DNA from: Rhodoferax sp.
GTDB lineage: Bacteria > Pseudomonadota > Gammaproteobacteria > Burkholderiales > Burkholderiaceae_C
Reading direction: 5' to 3'
NCBI GenBank assembly: GCA_030645355.1
Contig: JAUSNJ010000086.1
Coordinates: forward strand, 49,913-113,912
Length of the DNA stretch: 64,000 nucleotides
A program made the translations under genes and the position numbers. Each line of letters starts with the position of its first letter. Positions within the stretch are counted from its first letter, which is position 1. Below are positions 25,147 to 34,347 of the stretch, piece after piece. Under the pieces are notes generated by a model, which was not told where the DNA came from, ran no database searches, and worked only from the letters and a program-made list of their open reading frames with translations.

Positions 25147-25242
25147 GCAGCAGGCATGGGGTGGCCGTTCTGCGCAGGTTAAGGAGGAGCCCGCAAAGCG
25201 GGCGGGGGACACGGAGCAGAACGGCCACTCCATGCCTGCTGC
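25147..25242. repeat. Conserved-core hairpin element, copy B
   Basis: Arms of 26 nt (25147-25172 and 25217-25242), complementary but for one wobble, enclose a 44-nt core. The core is CGCAGGTTAAGGAGGA, apical stem GCCCGC-AAA-GCGGGC, and GGGGGACACGGAG. It differs from copy A by three bases. The arms share only the inner GTTCTG/CAGAAC with copy A. It sits between tandem plus-strand genes. Confidence 0.85.
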
Positions 25243-25299
25243 GGGCGTGCTCTCGAACGCTCCTTCTGAGGACCCGGTCAACTTGCACGACAATCGGAC

Positions 25300-26352
25300 A
25301 TGACCGACGACGCCACCCCCCACCAACGACGGGTGCGCTATGCGGGCACCCACCCCAAACGCTTCGAAGAGAAATACAAGGAGCTGGACCCCACCAAGCA
25401 TGCCGACGCGGTGCAAAAGGTCATGGACCGGGGGCAAACCCCGGCGGGCATGCACCGCTCCATTTGCGTCAACGAGATCCTGGGCATTCTCAAACCCCAG
25501 CCCGGTGAGATAGGGCTGGACGCTACGCTGGGCTTTGGCGGCCACACGCAAGAGATACTGCCCAAGCTGTTGCCCGGCGGCCGCCTGTATGGCGTGGACG
25601 TGGACCCGGTCGAGCTCCCCCGCACCGAGGCGCGCCTGCGCACGCTGGGCTTCCTGCCCACCGAGCTGATCGTGCGCCGCATGAATTTTGCCGAACTGGC
25701 CACGCTCTTACCCGAAGCCGGTGGCGGCTTTGACGTGGTGCTGGCCGACCTGGGCGTGTCGTCCATGCAGATCGACAACCCGGCGCGCGGCTTCAGCTTC
25801 AAGGCCGATGGCCCGCTGGACCTGCGCCTGGACCCCAGCAGCGGACAGTCGGCGTCCGAGCTGCTGCAATCCGTCACCCGCCAGCGCCTGCGCGACCTGC
25901 TGGTCGACAACTCGGATGAGCCCTTCGCCATTCCGCTGGCCGCCGCCCTGCAAGGCCAGTACCTGGAAACCACGACGCAGCTGGCCGACCTGGTGCGCCT
26001 CACCTTGGGCCTGGCCTTCAAGCGCAGCATGCCCGAGGAAGAGCGCCTGGCCGAAACCAAGAAGGTGCTGCAGCGCACCTTCCAGGCCCTGCGCATTGAA
26101 GTCAACGACGAGTTCGGCGTGCTGGACCGGTTTCTGGCCCTGTTGCCCACCTGCATGAACCCCGGTGGCCGGGTTGCGATATTGAGCTTCCACTCAGGCG
26201 AGGACCGGCGGGTCAAGAAGGCGTTTCAGACCGGCGAGCGCAGCGGTGTCTATGCCAGCGTGGCCAGCGACCCGATGCGGGCGTCATTTGATGAGCGCCG
26301 CGCCAACCCGCGCTCCACCTCGGCCAAGCTGCGCTGGGCGGTGATGGCTTAG
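25300..26352 (+). CDS. RsmH-like 16S rRNA methyltransferase, long second-type paralogue
   Basis: 350 residues. The SAM-binding fold is that of RsmH/MraW: ATLGFGGHTQEIL, GVDVDPVELPR, ADLGVSSMQIDNPARGFSF, and RVAILSFHSGEDRRVK near the end. Ordinary RsmH is about 310 residues and lies in the dcw cell-division cluster; here there is an extra 45-residue N-terminus (GTHPKRFEEKYKELDP) and no cell-wall neighbours. It may methylate C1402 of 16S rRNA or another RNA site. Probably a paralogue or acquired form. Target not certain. Confidence 0.85.
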   Translation: MTDDATPHQRRVRYAGTHPKRFEEKYKELDPTKHADAVQKVMDRGQTPAGMHRSICVNEILGILKPQPGEIGLDATLGFGGHTQEILPKLLPGGRLYGVDVDPVELPRTEARLRTLGFLPTELIVRRMNFAELATLLPEAGGGFDVVLADLGVSSMQIDNPARGFSFKADGPLDLRLDPSSGQSASELLQSVTRQRLRDLLVDNSDEPFAIPLAAALQGQYLETTTQLADLVRLTLGLAFKRSMPEEERLAETKKVLQRTFQALRIEVNDEFGVLDRFLALLPTCMNPGGRVAILSFHSGEDRRVKKAFQTGERSGVYASVASDPMRASFDERRANPRSTSAKLRWAVMA

Positions 26353-26363
26353 CTACCGTATGA

Positions 26364-26420
26364 TTGCTATGCTTTCAATAGCTGCATAGCCATATTCCAC
26401 GAGGGCTAGAGGCCAGTTTC
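26364..26420 (+). repeat. 58-bp GAGGGCT repeat, copy 4
   Basis: Clearest copy: TTGCTATGCTTTCAATAGC, GCATAGCCATATTCCAC, GAGGGCTAGAGGCC, AGTTTC. It ends one base before the nudC stop codon, between convergent rsmH-like and nudC genes. Confidence 0.9.
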
Positions 26421-26421
26421 A

Positions 26422-27246
26422 CTAAATGGCTTTGGGCCAGTGGGCATTCACCAGCAGGTTGGAGATGGACACACCCGGGGGCGCCTCGGGCTGCACGTCA
26501 TGTGGGCCAAACCAGCGGGCCTCGGCAATCTCGCTGGCGTCTGGCGTGATCTCGCCGCCCGCGTACTCGGCGGTGAAGGCAATCATCAGCGAATGGGGGA
26601 AGGGCCAGGACTGGCTGCCAAAGTACTGCAGGTTGGTGACCCGCAGGCCCACCTCTTCCATCACTTCGCGGTGGATGGCCTCTTCAATCGACTCACCCGC
26701 CTCCAGAAAACCCGCCAGCGCGCTGAAGCGGCCGGTGGGCGAAATGACGTGGCGGGCCAGCAGAATCTGGTCGCCCTTTTTGATCAGCACCATCATGGCC
26801 GGCGAGATGCGGGGGTAGGCGATCATGCCGCAGGCCGGGCATTTGAAGGCGCGCTCGCCGCTGGCCAGTTGCATGGGGCTTGCGCAGTGCCCGCAGTAGC
26901 GGTGGGTGCGGGCCCACTCGGCCAGCTGCGCCGCGCGGCTGGCCAGGCCCAGCAGCGGCTCGTCCAGGCTGCCAAACAGCGACCGCAGCGGAACGAAGGC
27001 ATAACCGGCTTGCGCCTCCAGGCCCGCGTCCACCCAGGTGGTGCAGCAATAGCGCTCCTGCCACAGGCCTACCGGGTGGAATTGCTCAGGCTGCAGCCCA
27101 TGCAGCGGCAGGCCCATGCGCGCATCCGGCAGCGTCAGGTCATCTTCGCGGACCAGCAGCTTGCCACTTCTGAAGACAAAGGCTATGGGGTCTGCGTGCG
27201 CCTGAGCGGCCATCAACGGAACAAATGCACTGGGTGTTTGCAGCAT
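26422..27246 (-). CDS. nudC: NAD(+) diphosphatase
   Basis: 274 residues. Zinc ribbon CGHCASPM ... CPACG, then the Nudix box [23 protein letters not shown] with the REVMEEVG metal helix. The NudC-specific motif [11 protein letters not shown] is present, which marks NADH pyrophosphatases. It hydrolyses NAD(H) to NMN(H) and AMP, and in this family can also remove NAD caps from RNA 5' ends. Cytoplasmic. Divergent from dadA with 160 bases between starts. Confidence 0.94.
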   Translation of the reverse strand: MLQTPSAFVPLMAAQAHADPIAFVFRSGKLLVREDDLTLPDARMGLPLHGLQPEQFHPVGLWQERYCCTTWVDAGLEAQAGYAFVPLRSLFGSLDEPLLGLASRAAQLAEWARTHRYCGHCASPMQLASGERAFKCPACGMIAYPRISPAMMVLIKKGDQILLARHVISPTGRFSALAGFLEAGESIEEAIHREVMEEVGLRVTNLQYFGSQSWPFPHSLMIAFTAEYAGGEITPDASEIAEARWFGPHDVQPEAPPGVSISNLLVNAHWPKAI

Positions 27247-27406
27247 GGGACGGTGGGCGTTATGGGGAGGACCTCGTAGGCGGTGCAGTATCGCAGCTTA
27301 TGCCGTCGCTGAATCCTTGCTTTTACCGGGCGCATTGGTGCATAGTCCCACCGCTGGTAACAGCTTGCGGGTACATTGCGAGGCTCACGTTTTGAAGGGT
27401 TTTGGC

Positions 27407-28675
27407 ATGAAAGTACTGGTCTTGGGCAGTGGCGTCATCGGCACGTCGGTGGCGTATTACCTGGCCAAGTCCGGGCACCAGGTGGAGGTCGTTGACCGCC
27501 AGCCCGGCCCGGCACTGGAGACCAGCTTTGCCAACGCGGGTGAGGTCTCGCCGGGCTACTCGTCACCCTGGGCAGGACCCGGTGTGCCGGTCAAGGCCAT
27601 CAAGTGGCTGCTGATGCGCCACAGCCCGCTGGTGATCTGGCCGGTGCTGGACCCCGACATGTGGCGCTGGGGCCTGTCCATGCTGGCCAATTGCACCGAG
27701 CGCGCGTATGCCATCAACAAGAGCCGCATGGTGCCGATTGCCGAATACAGCCGCGACTGCTTGAAGCAACTGCGCGCCGAGACCGGCATTGCGTATGACG
27801 ACCGCGCCCAGGGCACGCTGCAACTGTTTCGCACCCAGGCGCAAATGGACGGCATTGCCAAGGACGTGGAAGTGCTGAAGGACTACAAGGTGCCGTTCGA
27901 GGTGCTCGACCGTGCGGGCTTTGTCAAAGTGGAGCCTGCGTTGAAGCTCACTCAGGAGAAGTTCGTCGGCGCCCTGCGCCTGCCCGGCGACGAGACCGGC
28001 GACTGCTTCAAGTTCACCAACCGCCTGGCCGAAATGGCGCAGGCCCTGGGCGTGACCTTTTGCTATGACACCAGCATTGATGCCATCGAAGTCAGTGGCG
28101 GCAAGGTCAGCGGTGTGCGCACCAGCGCTGGCACCTTGACTGCTGACCACTACGTGACGGCACTGGGCAGCTTTACGCCCCAGCTGGTCAAGCCCATCGG
28201 CATCCACATACCGGTGTACCCGGTCAAAGGCTACTCCATCACCGTGCCCATCACTGACGCCCAGTTTGCACCGGAGTCCACCATCATGGACGAGACCCAC
28301 AAGGTGGCCGTCACGCGCCTAGGCGACCGCATCCGCGTGGGCGGCACGGCCGAGCTGGCCGGTTTTGACATGACGCTGCGCGAATCCCGCCGCGAGACCC
28401 TGAACCACGTGGTGACCGATTTGTTTCCCAAGGGTGGCGACGTATCCCAGGCCACGTTCTGGTGCGGCCTGCGTCCCATGACCCCCGACGGCACCCCCAT
28501 CGTCGGGCCCACGCCCTACGCCAACATGCTGCTGGCCACCGGCCACGGCACACTGGGCTGGACCATGGCGGCGGGTACGGCGTGCATCATTGACGATTTG
28601 ATCTCGGGGCGCGAGCCGGCCATTTCGCTGGACGGGCTGTCGATGGCGCGGTATCCGCGGGCTTGGCGGGGCTGA
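27407..28675 (+). CDS. dadA: D-amino acid dehydrogenase small subunit
   Basis: 422 residues from ATG 27407; an in-frame extension upstream runs through the nudC promoter and is rejected. N-terminal FAD-binding motif [19 protein letters not shown] (GxGxxG), then the DadA landmarks [20 protein letters not shown] and, near the end, [18 protein letters not shown] and [16 protein letters not shown]. It oxidises D-amino acids (D-alanine) to keto acids at the inner membrane. No alanine racemase gene follows; the caspase-like gene is convergent 10 bases on. Confidence 0.95.
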   Translation: MKVLVLGSGVIGTSVAYYLAKSGHQVEVVDRQPGPALETSFANAGEVSPGYSSPWAGPGVPVKAIKWLLMRHSPLVIWPVLDPDMWRWGLSMLANCTERAYAINKSRMVPIAEYSRDCLKQLRAETGIAYDDRAQGTLQLFRTQAQMDGIAKDVEVLKDYKVPFEVLDRAGFVKVEPALKLTQEKFVGALRLPGDETGDCFKFTNRLAEMAQALGVTFCYDTSIDAIEVSGGKVSGVRTSAGTLTADHYVTALGSFTPQLVKPIGIHIPVYPVKGYSITVPITDAQFAPESTIMDETHKVAVTRLGDRIRVGGTAELAGFDMTLRESRRETLNHVVTDLFPKGGDVSQATFWCGLRPMTPDGTPIVGPTPYANMLLATGHGTLGWTMAAGTACIIDDLISGREPAISLDGLSMARYPRAWRG

Positions 28676-28685
28676 GCGTGAAAAC

Positions 28686-30038
28686 TCATTCATTTTTGTA
28701 GAACGTGGCTTCGCAGGGCCTCAGTTCAATGCGGGTTGCTTTTCCGCTTCTTTTCGTAAAGGTTCCACGCAAATGGTAAGTGAATGGCACACTTGATCGA
28801 ACGTGGCCCACGCTGTATTCGGGACTTCCAGTGAGGCCGTTCGCGTTGATCTCGGCCGTGCCGTCCGTTTGAATGAATCCGTCCAAGGTCAAGGAATCCG
28901 GAAGGCCAACTCGTCCGCGCTGCCCCGTCAACCGACCGTCCCGAACGTCGACGAAAAATCGGTTGGTGTAGCCCTTGACCAACGTACCTTTTTCTCGAAT
29001 ATCGTCGCAGACTAGCAAGATGGCCCAGCGGCCATCGTAAGCTGTGGACGGCATCGGCGAAGGCGGGGCAGACGGTGCCAACGGATTGGCTTTCAATAGT
29101 TTGAGCCGGTTTTCGGCCAGTAGCGCGTAGCTGCCTTTGGGGTATTTTTGCAGGTAGGCTTCGAAGTCGGCAGCATTGGTACTGCGTTCGATACTGGTCC
29201 AAAAGGTTTTCTCTATTTCTGCCTGGCCGGGCTCGACGGTGACACGGAAATGGAAACTCTTTTGCAGGGTTTTGGGGCCATTGACGTAAGGTGTCTGCGT
29301 GTGACCACTGGCCTGCTCGACCTCGGCGCTGGCGACGGTCAAAACGCTGTCAAGGCTCAAATCTTTTCCCTTGAAAGCGGTCAGCAACCCGGCCGTGAAT
29401 AGCCCGTTGCGCCCTTCGCCATCCGCAGCGACGTTACCTGGGTCGGTGGCATAGACAATCACAGTACCTTTTGGGGCGCTGCCGGGACTTGCCAGCCCAC
29501 GCGATTGGCCGGAGCGGAACTTACCGCTGATCGGATTATTTCGGCAGGCATCCAGCATTACGATGTTGGTACCACTCTTGCCGTTGTCCATTTCATCCAG
29601 AATTTGATTGAGATTGACGCCCTGATAAGGTACAGAGGCTTCGCTCTCGATCAAGGCATTCACCGGTATCAGGTAGTTCTGATTCCTGACCTGAATCCCA
29701 TGCCCCGCAAAGTAAAACAGAGCGGCTTCGCTGCCGCCGATCTTGCTGCCGAATTCGGCGATGGCCTGGTTCATTCCTTCGAGCGTCTGGTTCTTCTTTT
29801 CTATGACTTCAAAGCCGAAGCCGCGCAAAGCCTTGGCGACGTCTTCGGCATCATGGGGGGGATTGGTCAGTTTCGGCAGGCCAGCCTGCTGGTAATTCCC
29901 GTTGCCAATCACGAGGGCAATTCGCCGCCCCGGACCATCGGCAGCGTTCGCCATCGACATGCTGAGCAACGCAACGGCCATTGCACGCAACAGGTGGGAA
30001 AGCAACGTTGAAAGAAAGGTGAAGGGCATGGTGTTCAT
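28686..30038 (-). CDS. Secreted caspase-family (C14) protease
   Basis: 450 residues. Signal peptide ends near MANAA. The p20-like domain (about residues 38-260) begins RRIALVIGNGNYQ. Catalytic His113 lies in YFAGHGIQV and Cys165 in MLDACRNNPI, the usual dyad. The C-terminal 190 residues (SIERSTNAADFEAYLQKYPKGSYA and a beta-rich domain) form a separate module with one Cys pair. It is a bacterial caspase homologue acting in the envelope or outside; the target is unknown. Confidence 0.9.
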   Translation of the reverse strand: MNTMPFTFLSTLLSHLLRAMAVALLSMSMANAADGPGRRIALVIGNGNYQQAGLPKLTNPPHDAEDVAKALRGFGFEVIEKKNQTLEGMNQAIAEFGSKIGGSEAALFYFAGHGIQVRNQNYLIPVNALIESEASVPYQGVNLNQILDEMDNGKSGTNIVMLDACRNNPISGKFRSGQSRGLASPGSAPKGTVIVYATDPGNVAADGEGRNGLFTAGLLTAFKGKDLSLDSVLTVASAEVEQASGHTQTPYVNGPKTLQKSFHFRVTVEPGQAEIEKTFWTSIERSTNAADFEAYLQKYPKGSYALLAENRLKLLKANPLAPSAPPSPMPSTAYDGRWAILLVCDDIREKGTLVKGYTNRFFVDVRDGRLTGQRGRVGLPDSLTLDGFIQTDGTAEINANGLTGSPEYSVGHVRSSVPFTYHLRGTFTKRSGKATRIELRPCEATFYKNE

Positions 30039-30113
30039 ACTTGGTACCTGGTTTTGTCGCCACTCACCCTACCAAACAAACTGCTCTTACGCAACGCAGC
30101 ACATCCACCACCC

Positions 30114-30677
30114 ATGACAGCCCCCACCTACTTTGAAAACGCAGCGGCTTTCAGATGTTGGCTGGAGAACCATGCAGCCACCACACCGGAGCTGATCGTC
30201 GGCTTCTACAAGGTTGGCACCGGGAAGCCGAGCATGACGTGGTCGGAGTCGGTGGACGAGGCGCTGTGCTTCGGGTGGATCGACGCCGTGCGCAGGCGCA
30301 TCGATGACGACTCGTACCAGATTCGGTTCACGCATCGCAAGCCAACTTCCATCTGGAGTGCAATCAACATTGCCAAGTTCCACAGTCTTGATGCGCAGGG
30401 CCGTATGACGCCCGCTGGCGCAGCAGCGTTTGCGCACCGTCGCGAAGAGCGGTCTGTCGTGTATGCGTACGAGCAGGAGAACACGGCGAGCTTGTCTGCG
30501 CAGGAGCTTCGCGCGTTCAGACGCGACGCGGCCGCCTGGAAGTACTGGCAGAGCACGCCGCCCGGCTACCAGAAGCAAATCCTGCATCGCATTACCACGG
30601 CCAAGAAAGCAGAGACGCGTGCCGCGCGCTTGGCCAAACTCATCGCGCTCAGTGCCGCGGGCAAACGCTGGCTCTAG
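30114..30677 (+). CDS. YdeI/OmpD-associated family protein
   Basis: 187 residues from ATG 30114; the alternative 30054 start has no support. It has the family's N-terminal ELIVGFYKVGTGKPSMTW, then ESVDEALCFGWIDAVR and WSAINIAKF, and a Lys/Arg-rich C-terminal helix ITTAKKAETRAARLAK. Members are cytoplasmic and of unknown biochemistry; YdeI has been linked to peptide resistance. Divergent from the caspase-like gene. Confidence 0.85.
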   Translation: MTAPTYFENAAAFRCWLENHAATTPELIVGFYKVGTGKPSMTWSESVDEALCFGWIDAVRRRIDDDSYQIRFTHRKPTSIWSAINIAKFHSLDAQGRMTPAGAAAFAHRREERSVVYAYEQENTASLSAQELRAFRRDAAAWKYWQSTPPGYQKQILHRITTAKKAETRAARLAKLIALSAAGKRWL

Positions 30678-30736
30678 GCCCAACGATGCACAGCCTCCGC
30701 AGTTGTTTGCCTATCGTTAATATACAAACAATTGTG

Positions 30737-30765
30737 TTGACAAACATATAGAGGCACTTTACATT
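30737..30765 (+). promoter_or_regulatory. Sigma-70 promoter for the MFS operon
   Basis: -35 TTGACA (30737-30742), 17-bp spacer, -10 TACATT (30760-30765). Transcription would start near 30773, about 23 bases before the MFS start. A near-consensus promoter in an AT-rich stretch. Confidence 0.75.
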
Positions 30766-30788
30766 TGTAAGCAAATCAGTTTACAAAT
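30763..30788. promoter_or_regulatory. Inverted-repeat operator of the MFS operon
   Basis: ATTTGTAA (30763-30770) and TTACAAAT (30781-30788) are perfect 8-bp inverted arms with a 10-base spacer. The site covers the -10 box and start point, so a bound repressor would block transcription. The likely binder is the HTH regulator encoded last in the same operon. Confidence 0.6.
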
Positions 30789-30794
30789 CAAACC

Positions 30795-32015
30795 ATGCCA
30801 TCAGCCCTCCTGATCCTTGCCGCCTGCCTGGTGGCCTTCTTCTCCACCGTGGGGGCAGCCCTGCCCTACCCCATCCTGCCACCGCTGTTCGCTGCCGATG
30901 CGGCCAACAACCTGAACCACTTCCTGGGGCTGCCGCCCAAATTGCTGTTCGGCGTGGCGCTGGCCATCAACCCCCTGGGCCTGTTGATCGGGTCTACGCT
31001 GCTGGGGCCGCTGTCCGATCGCTACGGACGCCGCCCGGTGTTGCTGATCACGGCTGTGGGCGCTGCGGCGGGGCATGCCATCACGGCGGTCAGTCTGATG
31101 ACCCAGTCGTATCCGCTGTTCATCGTCGCGCGCTTTGCCACCGGTTTGATGGAGGGCAATGGCAGTGTCGCCCGCGCGCTGCTGGCCGACCAGTTGCAGG
31201 GGGCGCTGCGGGTGCGGGCCTTCTCCTGGCTCAATGGGGCGCTGTACATGGGCTGGCTCGCCGGCCCCTTGCTGGCGGGCTTGACGCTGCACTGGGGCGT
31301 GACGGTGCCGTTCTGGGTGGCGGTGGTGGCGCTGCTGGTCACCGCGGCCATTGCCTGGGTGGCGGTGCCGCGCCAGAGCACCAGCACCTTGACCAGCAGT
31401 TGGTGGCAGGTGGTGCAACACCAGCATGCCCTGAAGCTGCTCAAGCACACTGAGCTGCGAACCCTGCTGGCGATCCAGCTGGCGTTCACCTGCGGCGTGA
31501 CAGCCTTTTATGAGTTCTACCCGCTGTGGCTGGTCGAAGTGAGCCGCTTTGACGCGCAGGGCATTGCCTGGACCACGGCGGGCCTGTGCGCGGTGATGAC
31601 ACTGGCGTCCATCTACGCGGGCCGCGTCGTGCGCAAAGACCCGTTGCAACAGGCCGCCTGGTTTGCCGCTCTGTCGGCGGCTTGCATTGGCGCGGTGGCC
31701 TTGGGTAGCCCCACCATCGGGCTGTGGGCCATCGTGGTGTTTGGCGTGCCGAATGCCTGCTACAACGCGGTCATGCCGGCCTGGTGTGCCGAGCGCTATG
31801 GGCACCTGGGCCAGGGTGCGGTCATGGGTTTGCTATCGACCATTTTTTGCCTGGCCAATATCCTGATGGCGGTGCTGGGTTCGGTGCTGACGCTGATTGA
31901 CACCCGCCTGATTCTGCTGGTGGGCGCGGGCCTATCGGCCTGGGCCGCATGGCGCATCCAGCACTGGAGCCGTGAGACGGCGCTGGCACTCCAACCCGGG
32001 ACAATGCACCCATGA
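30795..32015 (+). CDS. MFS drug-type exporter
   Basis: 406 residues with twelve hydrophobic segments. MFS signature GPLSDRYGRRPVLLI between helices 2 and 3, and a TCR/Tet-like N-terminus with LPYPILPPLFA. The middle loop contains QVVQHQHALKLLKHTE. It likely exports small toxic compounds by proton antiport. Stop overlaps the start of the regulator gene by ATGA, so the pair is co-translated. The promoter has an inverted-repeat operator. Confidence 0.87.
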   Translation: MPSALLILAACLVAFFSTVGAALPYPILPPLFAADAANNLNHFLGLPPKLLFGVALAINPLGLLIGSTLLGPLSDRYGRRPVLLITAVGAAAGHAITAVSLMTQSYPLFIVARFATGLMEGNGSVARALLADQLQGALRVRAFSWLNGALYMGWLAGPLLAGLTLHWGVTVPFWVAVVALLVTAAIAWVAVPRQSTSTLTSSWWQVVQHQHALKLLKHTELRTLLAIQLAFTCGVTAFYEFYPLWLVEVSRFDAQGIAWTTAGLCAVMTLASIYAGRVVRKDPLQQAAWFAALSAACIGAVALGSPTIGLWAIVVFGVPNACYNAVMPAWCAERYGHLGQGAVMGLLSTIFCLANILMAVLGSVLTLIDTRLILLVGAGLSAWAAWRIQHWSRETALALQPGTMHP

Positions 32016-32632
32016 ACACCCAAGACCAGATTCTGTTTTTGCTGAAGACGCGCGGCCCCAGCACGGCGCAGCAGTTGGCCACGCTGCTGGATATCAGCTC
32101 CATGGGTGTGCGCCGCCATCTGGACGCCTGGCTCGAGAAAGGCCTGCTGCTGACCGAGGACAGGGCCGACAAAGTGGGGCGACCCGCGCGCTACTGGCTG
32201 CTCAGCGATGCGGGCCACGCGCGCTTTCCGGACCGGCACAGCGAACTCACGGTGCAATTGATTGCGCAAGTGCGAACCTTGTTTGGCCAGGCCGGCCTGG
32301 ACAAGCTGATCACGGCACGGGAACAGAGCAGCGAAACCAGCTACCAGGAGCGCATGGCGGGCGCCAAGACCCTGTCCAAGCGCCTGGCCAAACTGGTGGA
32401 GGCGCGGGATGCCGAAGGCTATATGGCGCAGCTGGAAAAGCAGCCGGATGGCAGCTTTTTACTGATCGAAAACCACTGCCCCATCTGCGCCGCCGCCACC
32501 GCGTGTCAGGGCTTTTGTCGCTCTGAGCTGGACGTATTCCGCCGCACGCTGGGGCCGGACAGCCAGGTAGAGCGGATGGAACACGTGCTGGCCGGCGGGC
32601 GCCGCTGCGTCTACCGCATCACGCCGGTGTAG
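32012..32632 (+). CDS. HTH regulator with C-terminal four-cysteine metal/Fe-S site
   Basis: 206 residues. Winged helix at the N-terminus: TAQQLATLLDISSMGVRRHLDAW, then DRADKVGRPARYWLL wing. A coiled middle section follows. The C-terminus has CPICAAATACQGFC, a CxxC-x5-CxxxC pattern typical of SufR-like regulators with an iron-sulphur cluster. It could sense redox or iron stress and regulate its own MFS operon. Its 3' end overlaps the convergent glycerate kinase by 14 bases. Confidence 0.82.
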   Translation: MNTQDQILFLLKTRGPSTAQQLATLLDISSMGVRRHLDAWLEKGLLLTEDRADKVGRPARYWLLSDAGHARFPDRHSELTVQLIAQVRTLFGQAGLDKLITAREQSSETSYQERMAGAKTLSKRLAKLVEARDAEGYMAQLEKQPDGSFLLIENHCPICAAATACQGFCRSELDVFRRTLGPDSQVERMEHVLAGGRRCVYRITPV

Positions 32633-33926
32633 CCGCGTCAATCAGAATCGCCCGAAAGTCATTCACGTTGGTCAGCGTGGGGCCGGTGATGACCGCGTCA
32701 CCCAGCGCACCAAAGAAGCCGTGGCCGTCGTTGTTGCTCAGGCTGTCATTCGGCCGTATGCCCTCGGCGTTGGCACGCGCCAACGTGTCGGGGCCAATAA
32801 CGGCACCGGCAATCTCGGCCTGACCGTCGACCCCGTCGGTATCACCGGCCAGTGCGTGGATGTGCGGGTTGCCACCCAGCGCAATGGCCATGGACAGCAG
32901 GCATTCCACATTGCGCCCGCCGCTACCGTTGCCCCGCAAGGTTACCGTGGTCTCGCCACCGGACAACAACACGCACGGCGCCTGCACCGGTTGCCCGCGC
33001 TGCGCCACTTGCAGCGCAATGCCCGCCAACACCTTGCCTACATCCCTGGCCTCGCCCTCCAGCGCATCCCCCAGGATGTGGGCGCCATAGCCGGCGTCGC
33101 GCGCCACGCGGGCCGCGGCCTCCAGCGCCATTTGGGGTGCCGCGATGGTGCGCAACCGGTTGCCGGCCAGCCGCGGGTCGCCCGGCTTGATGGACTCGCC
33201 CTGACCCGTCTCCAGCACGGCACGCACTTCAGGGGGCAAGTCAATGCCGTAGCGGCGCACGATGTCCAGCGCGTCCTGGCAGGTAGTGGGGTCACCCACC
33301 GTAGGCCCGGACGCAATATTGATGGGGTCGTCGCCCGGCACGTCGGAGATCAGCAGCGTCAACACCCGGGCCGGGTAGCAGGCCACCGCCAGGCGACCGC
33401 CCTTGATGGCGGAAAGGTGGCGGCGCACACAGTTCATCTCGCTGATGGTGGCGCCCGACGCCAGCAGCGCGCGATTGACGGCCTGCTTGTGTTCCAGCGT
33501 CAGCCCCGGTGCGGGCAGCGGCATCAGCGAAGACCCACCGCCGGAGATGAGGCACAGCACCAGATCGTCTTCGGTGAGGCCGTGCACCACGTGCAGCATG
33601 CGCTGGGCAGCGGCCAGCCCGGCCGCGTCTGGCACCGGGTGCGCCGCCTCAACAATTTCGATGTGCTGGCACGGCACGCCATAACCGTAGCGGGTTATGA
33701 CCAGCCCGGACAGCGGTCCAGCCCAGTGGTCCTCCACCGCGCGGGCCATGGCCGCGGAAGCCTTGCCAGCGCCAATGACGACCAGGCGCCCACGCCCCAG
33801 TGACGCGGGCGACGGCAGGTGCGCGGGAATGCACAGCGCGGGCTGCGCGCTGGCGATGGCCGCTTCAAACATGCGGCACAACAGCTCCCGCGCGGGTGTG
33901 CTGGGGGTAGATAGGGCGATGGTCAT
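32619..33926 (-). CDS. Glycerate 2-kinase (MOFRL family)
   Basis: 435 residues. It has the GckA/TtuD layout: GRLVVIGAGKASAAMARAVE, LVLCLISGGGSSLMPLP, SDVPGDDPINIASGPTVGDPT, and the C-terminal GGETTVTLRGNGSGGRN with ALAGDTDGVDG. It phosphorylates D-glycerate to 2-phosphoglycerate; older annotation of this family as hydroxypyruvate reductase is common. Convergent with the Cys-containing regulator. No adjacent glyoxylate genes. Confidence 0.9.
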   Translation of the reverse strand: MTIALSTPSTPARELLCRMFEAAIASAQPALCIPAHLPSPASLGRGRLVVIGAGKASAAMARAVEDHWAGPLSGLVITRYGYGVPCQHIEIVEAAHPVPDAAGLAAAQRMLHVVHGLTEDDLVLCLISGGGSSLMPLPAPGLTLEHKQAVNRALLASGATISEMNCVRRHLSAIKGGRLAVACYPARVLTLLISDVPGDDPINIASGPTVGDPTTCQDALDIVRRYGIDLPPEVRAVLETGQGESIKPGDPRLAGNRLRTIAAPQMALEAAARVARDAGYGAHILGDALEGEARDVGKVLAGIALQVAQRGQPVQAPCVLLSGGETTVTLRGNGSGGRNVECLLSMAIALGGNPHIHALAGDTDGVDGQAEIAGAVIGPDTLARANAEGIRPNDSLSNNDGHGFFGALGDAVITGPTLTNVNDFRAILIDAATPA

Positions 33927-34134
33927 GTGTTCTCCAAATCAGTCTCTTCGTCCATCGCAATATAGACCACGCGTTCTACCACGACCTGGTCGCGGGACAA
34001 GGTTCCGGCTGCACCGAAAAATCGACGGTGCTTCGCGCAGTTTCGCAGTCTGTCGCAAGGCACTGGCAAATGCGCAATGGCACTTTTACAGTTCGGTCAT
34101 CGGGTCACAACGACCTGCCAACCGGAGTAGCACC

Positions 34135-34347
34135 ATGTCATTCGCCACCCACCGCTTCAATTTGTCAGCCTTTGCTTTCGCCACCATTGCCACCCTCGCA
34201 CTCAACGGCACGGTGTTGGTGGGATTCGACCAGCTCGCCACTGCGGGCAGCGATGGCCCTGCGGCTTCCACCCGTTTGGTGAAGACAGATCCTGCGACCC
34301 CCACCGTGACATTGGAGCGCGTGGTCATCTCCACAGGCCGCGTATGA
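34135..34347 (+). CDS. Small single-span membrane protein
   Basis: 70 residues, with a GGAG ribosome-binding site before ATG 34135. A hydrophobic segment LSAFAFATIATLALNGTVLVGF near the N-terminus is followed by a polar periplasmic tail. The stop overlaps the signal peptidase start by ATGA. It may be a membrane partner or substrate of that peptidase. No family recognised. Confidence 0.65.
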   Translation: MSFATHRFNLSAFAFATIATLALNGTVLVGFDQLATAGSDGPAASTRLVKTDPATPTVTLERVVISTGRV

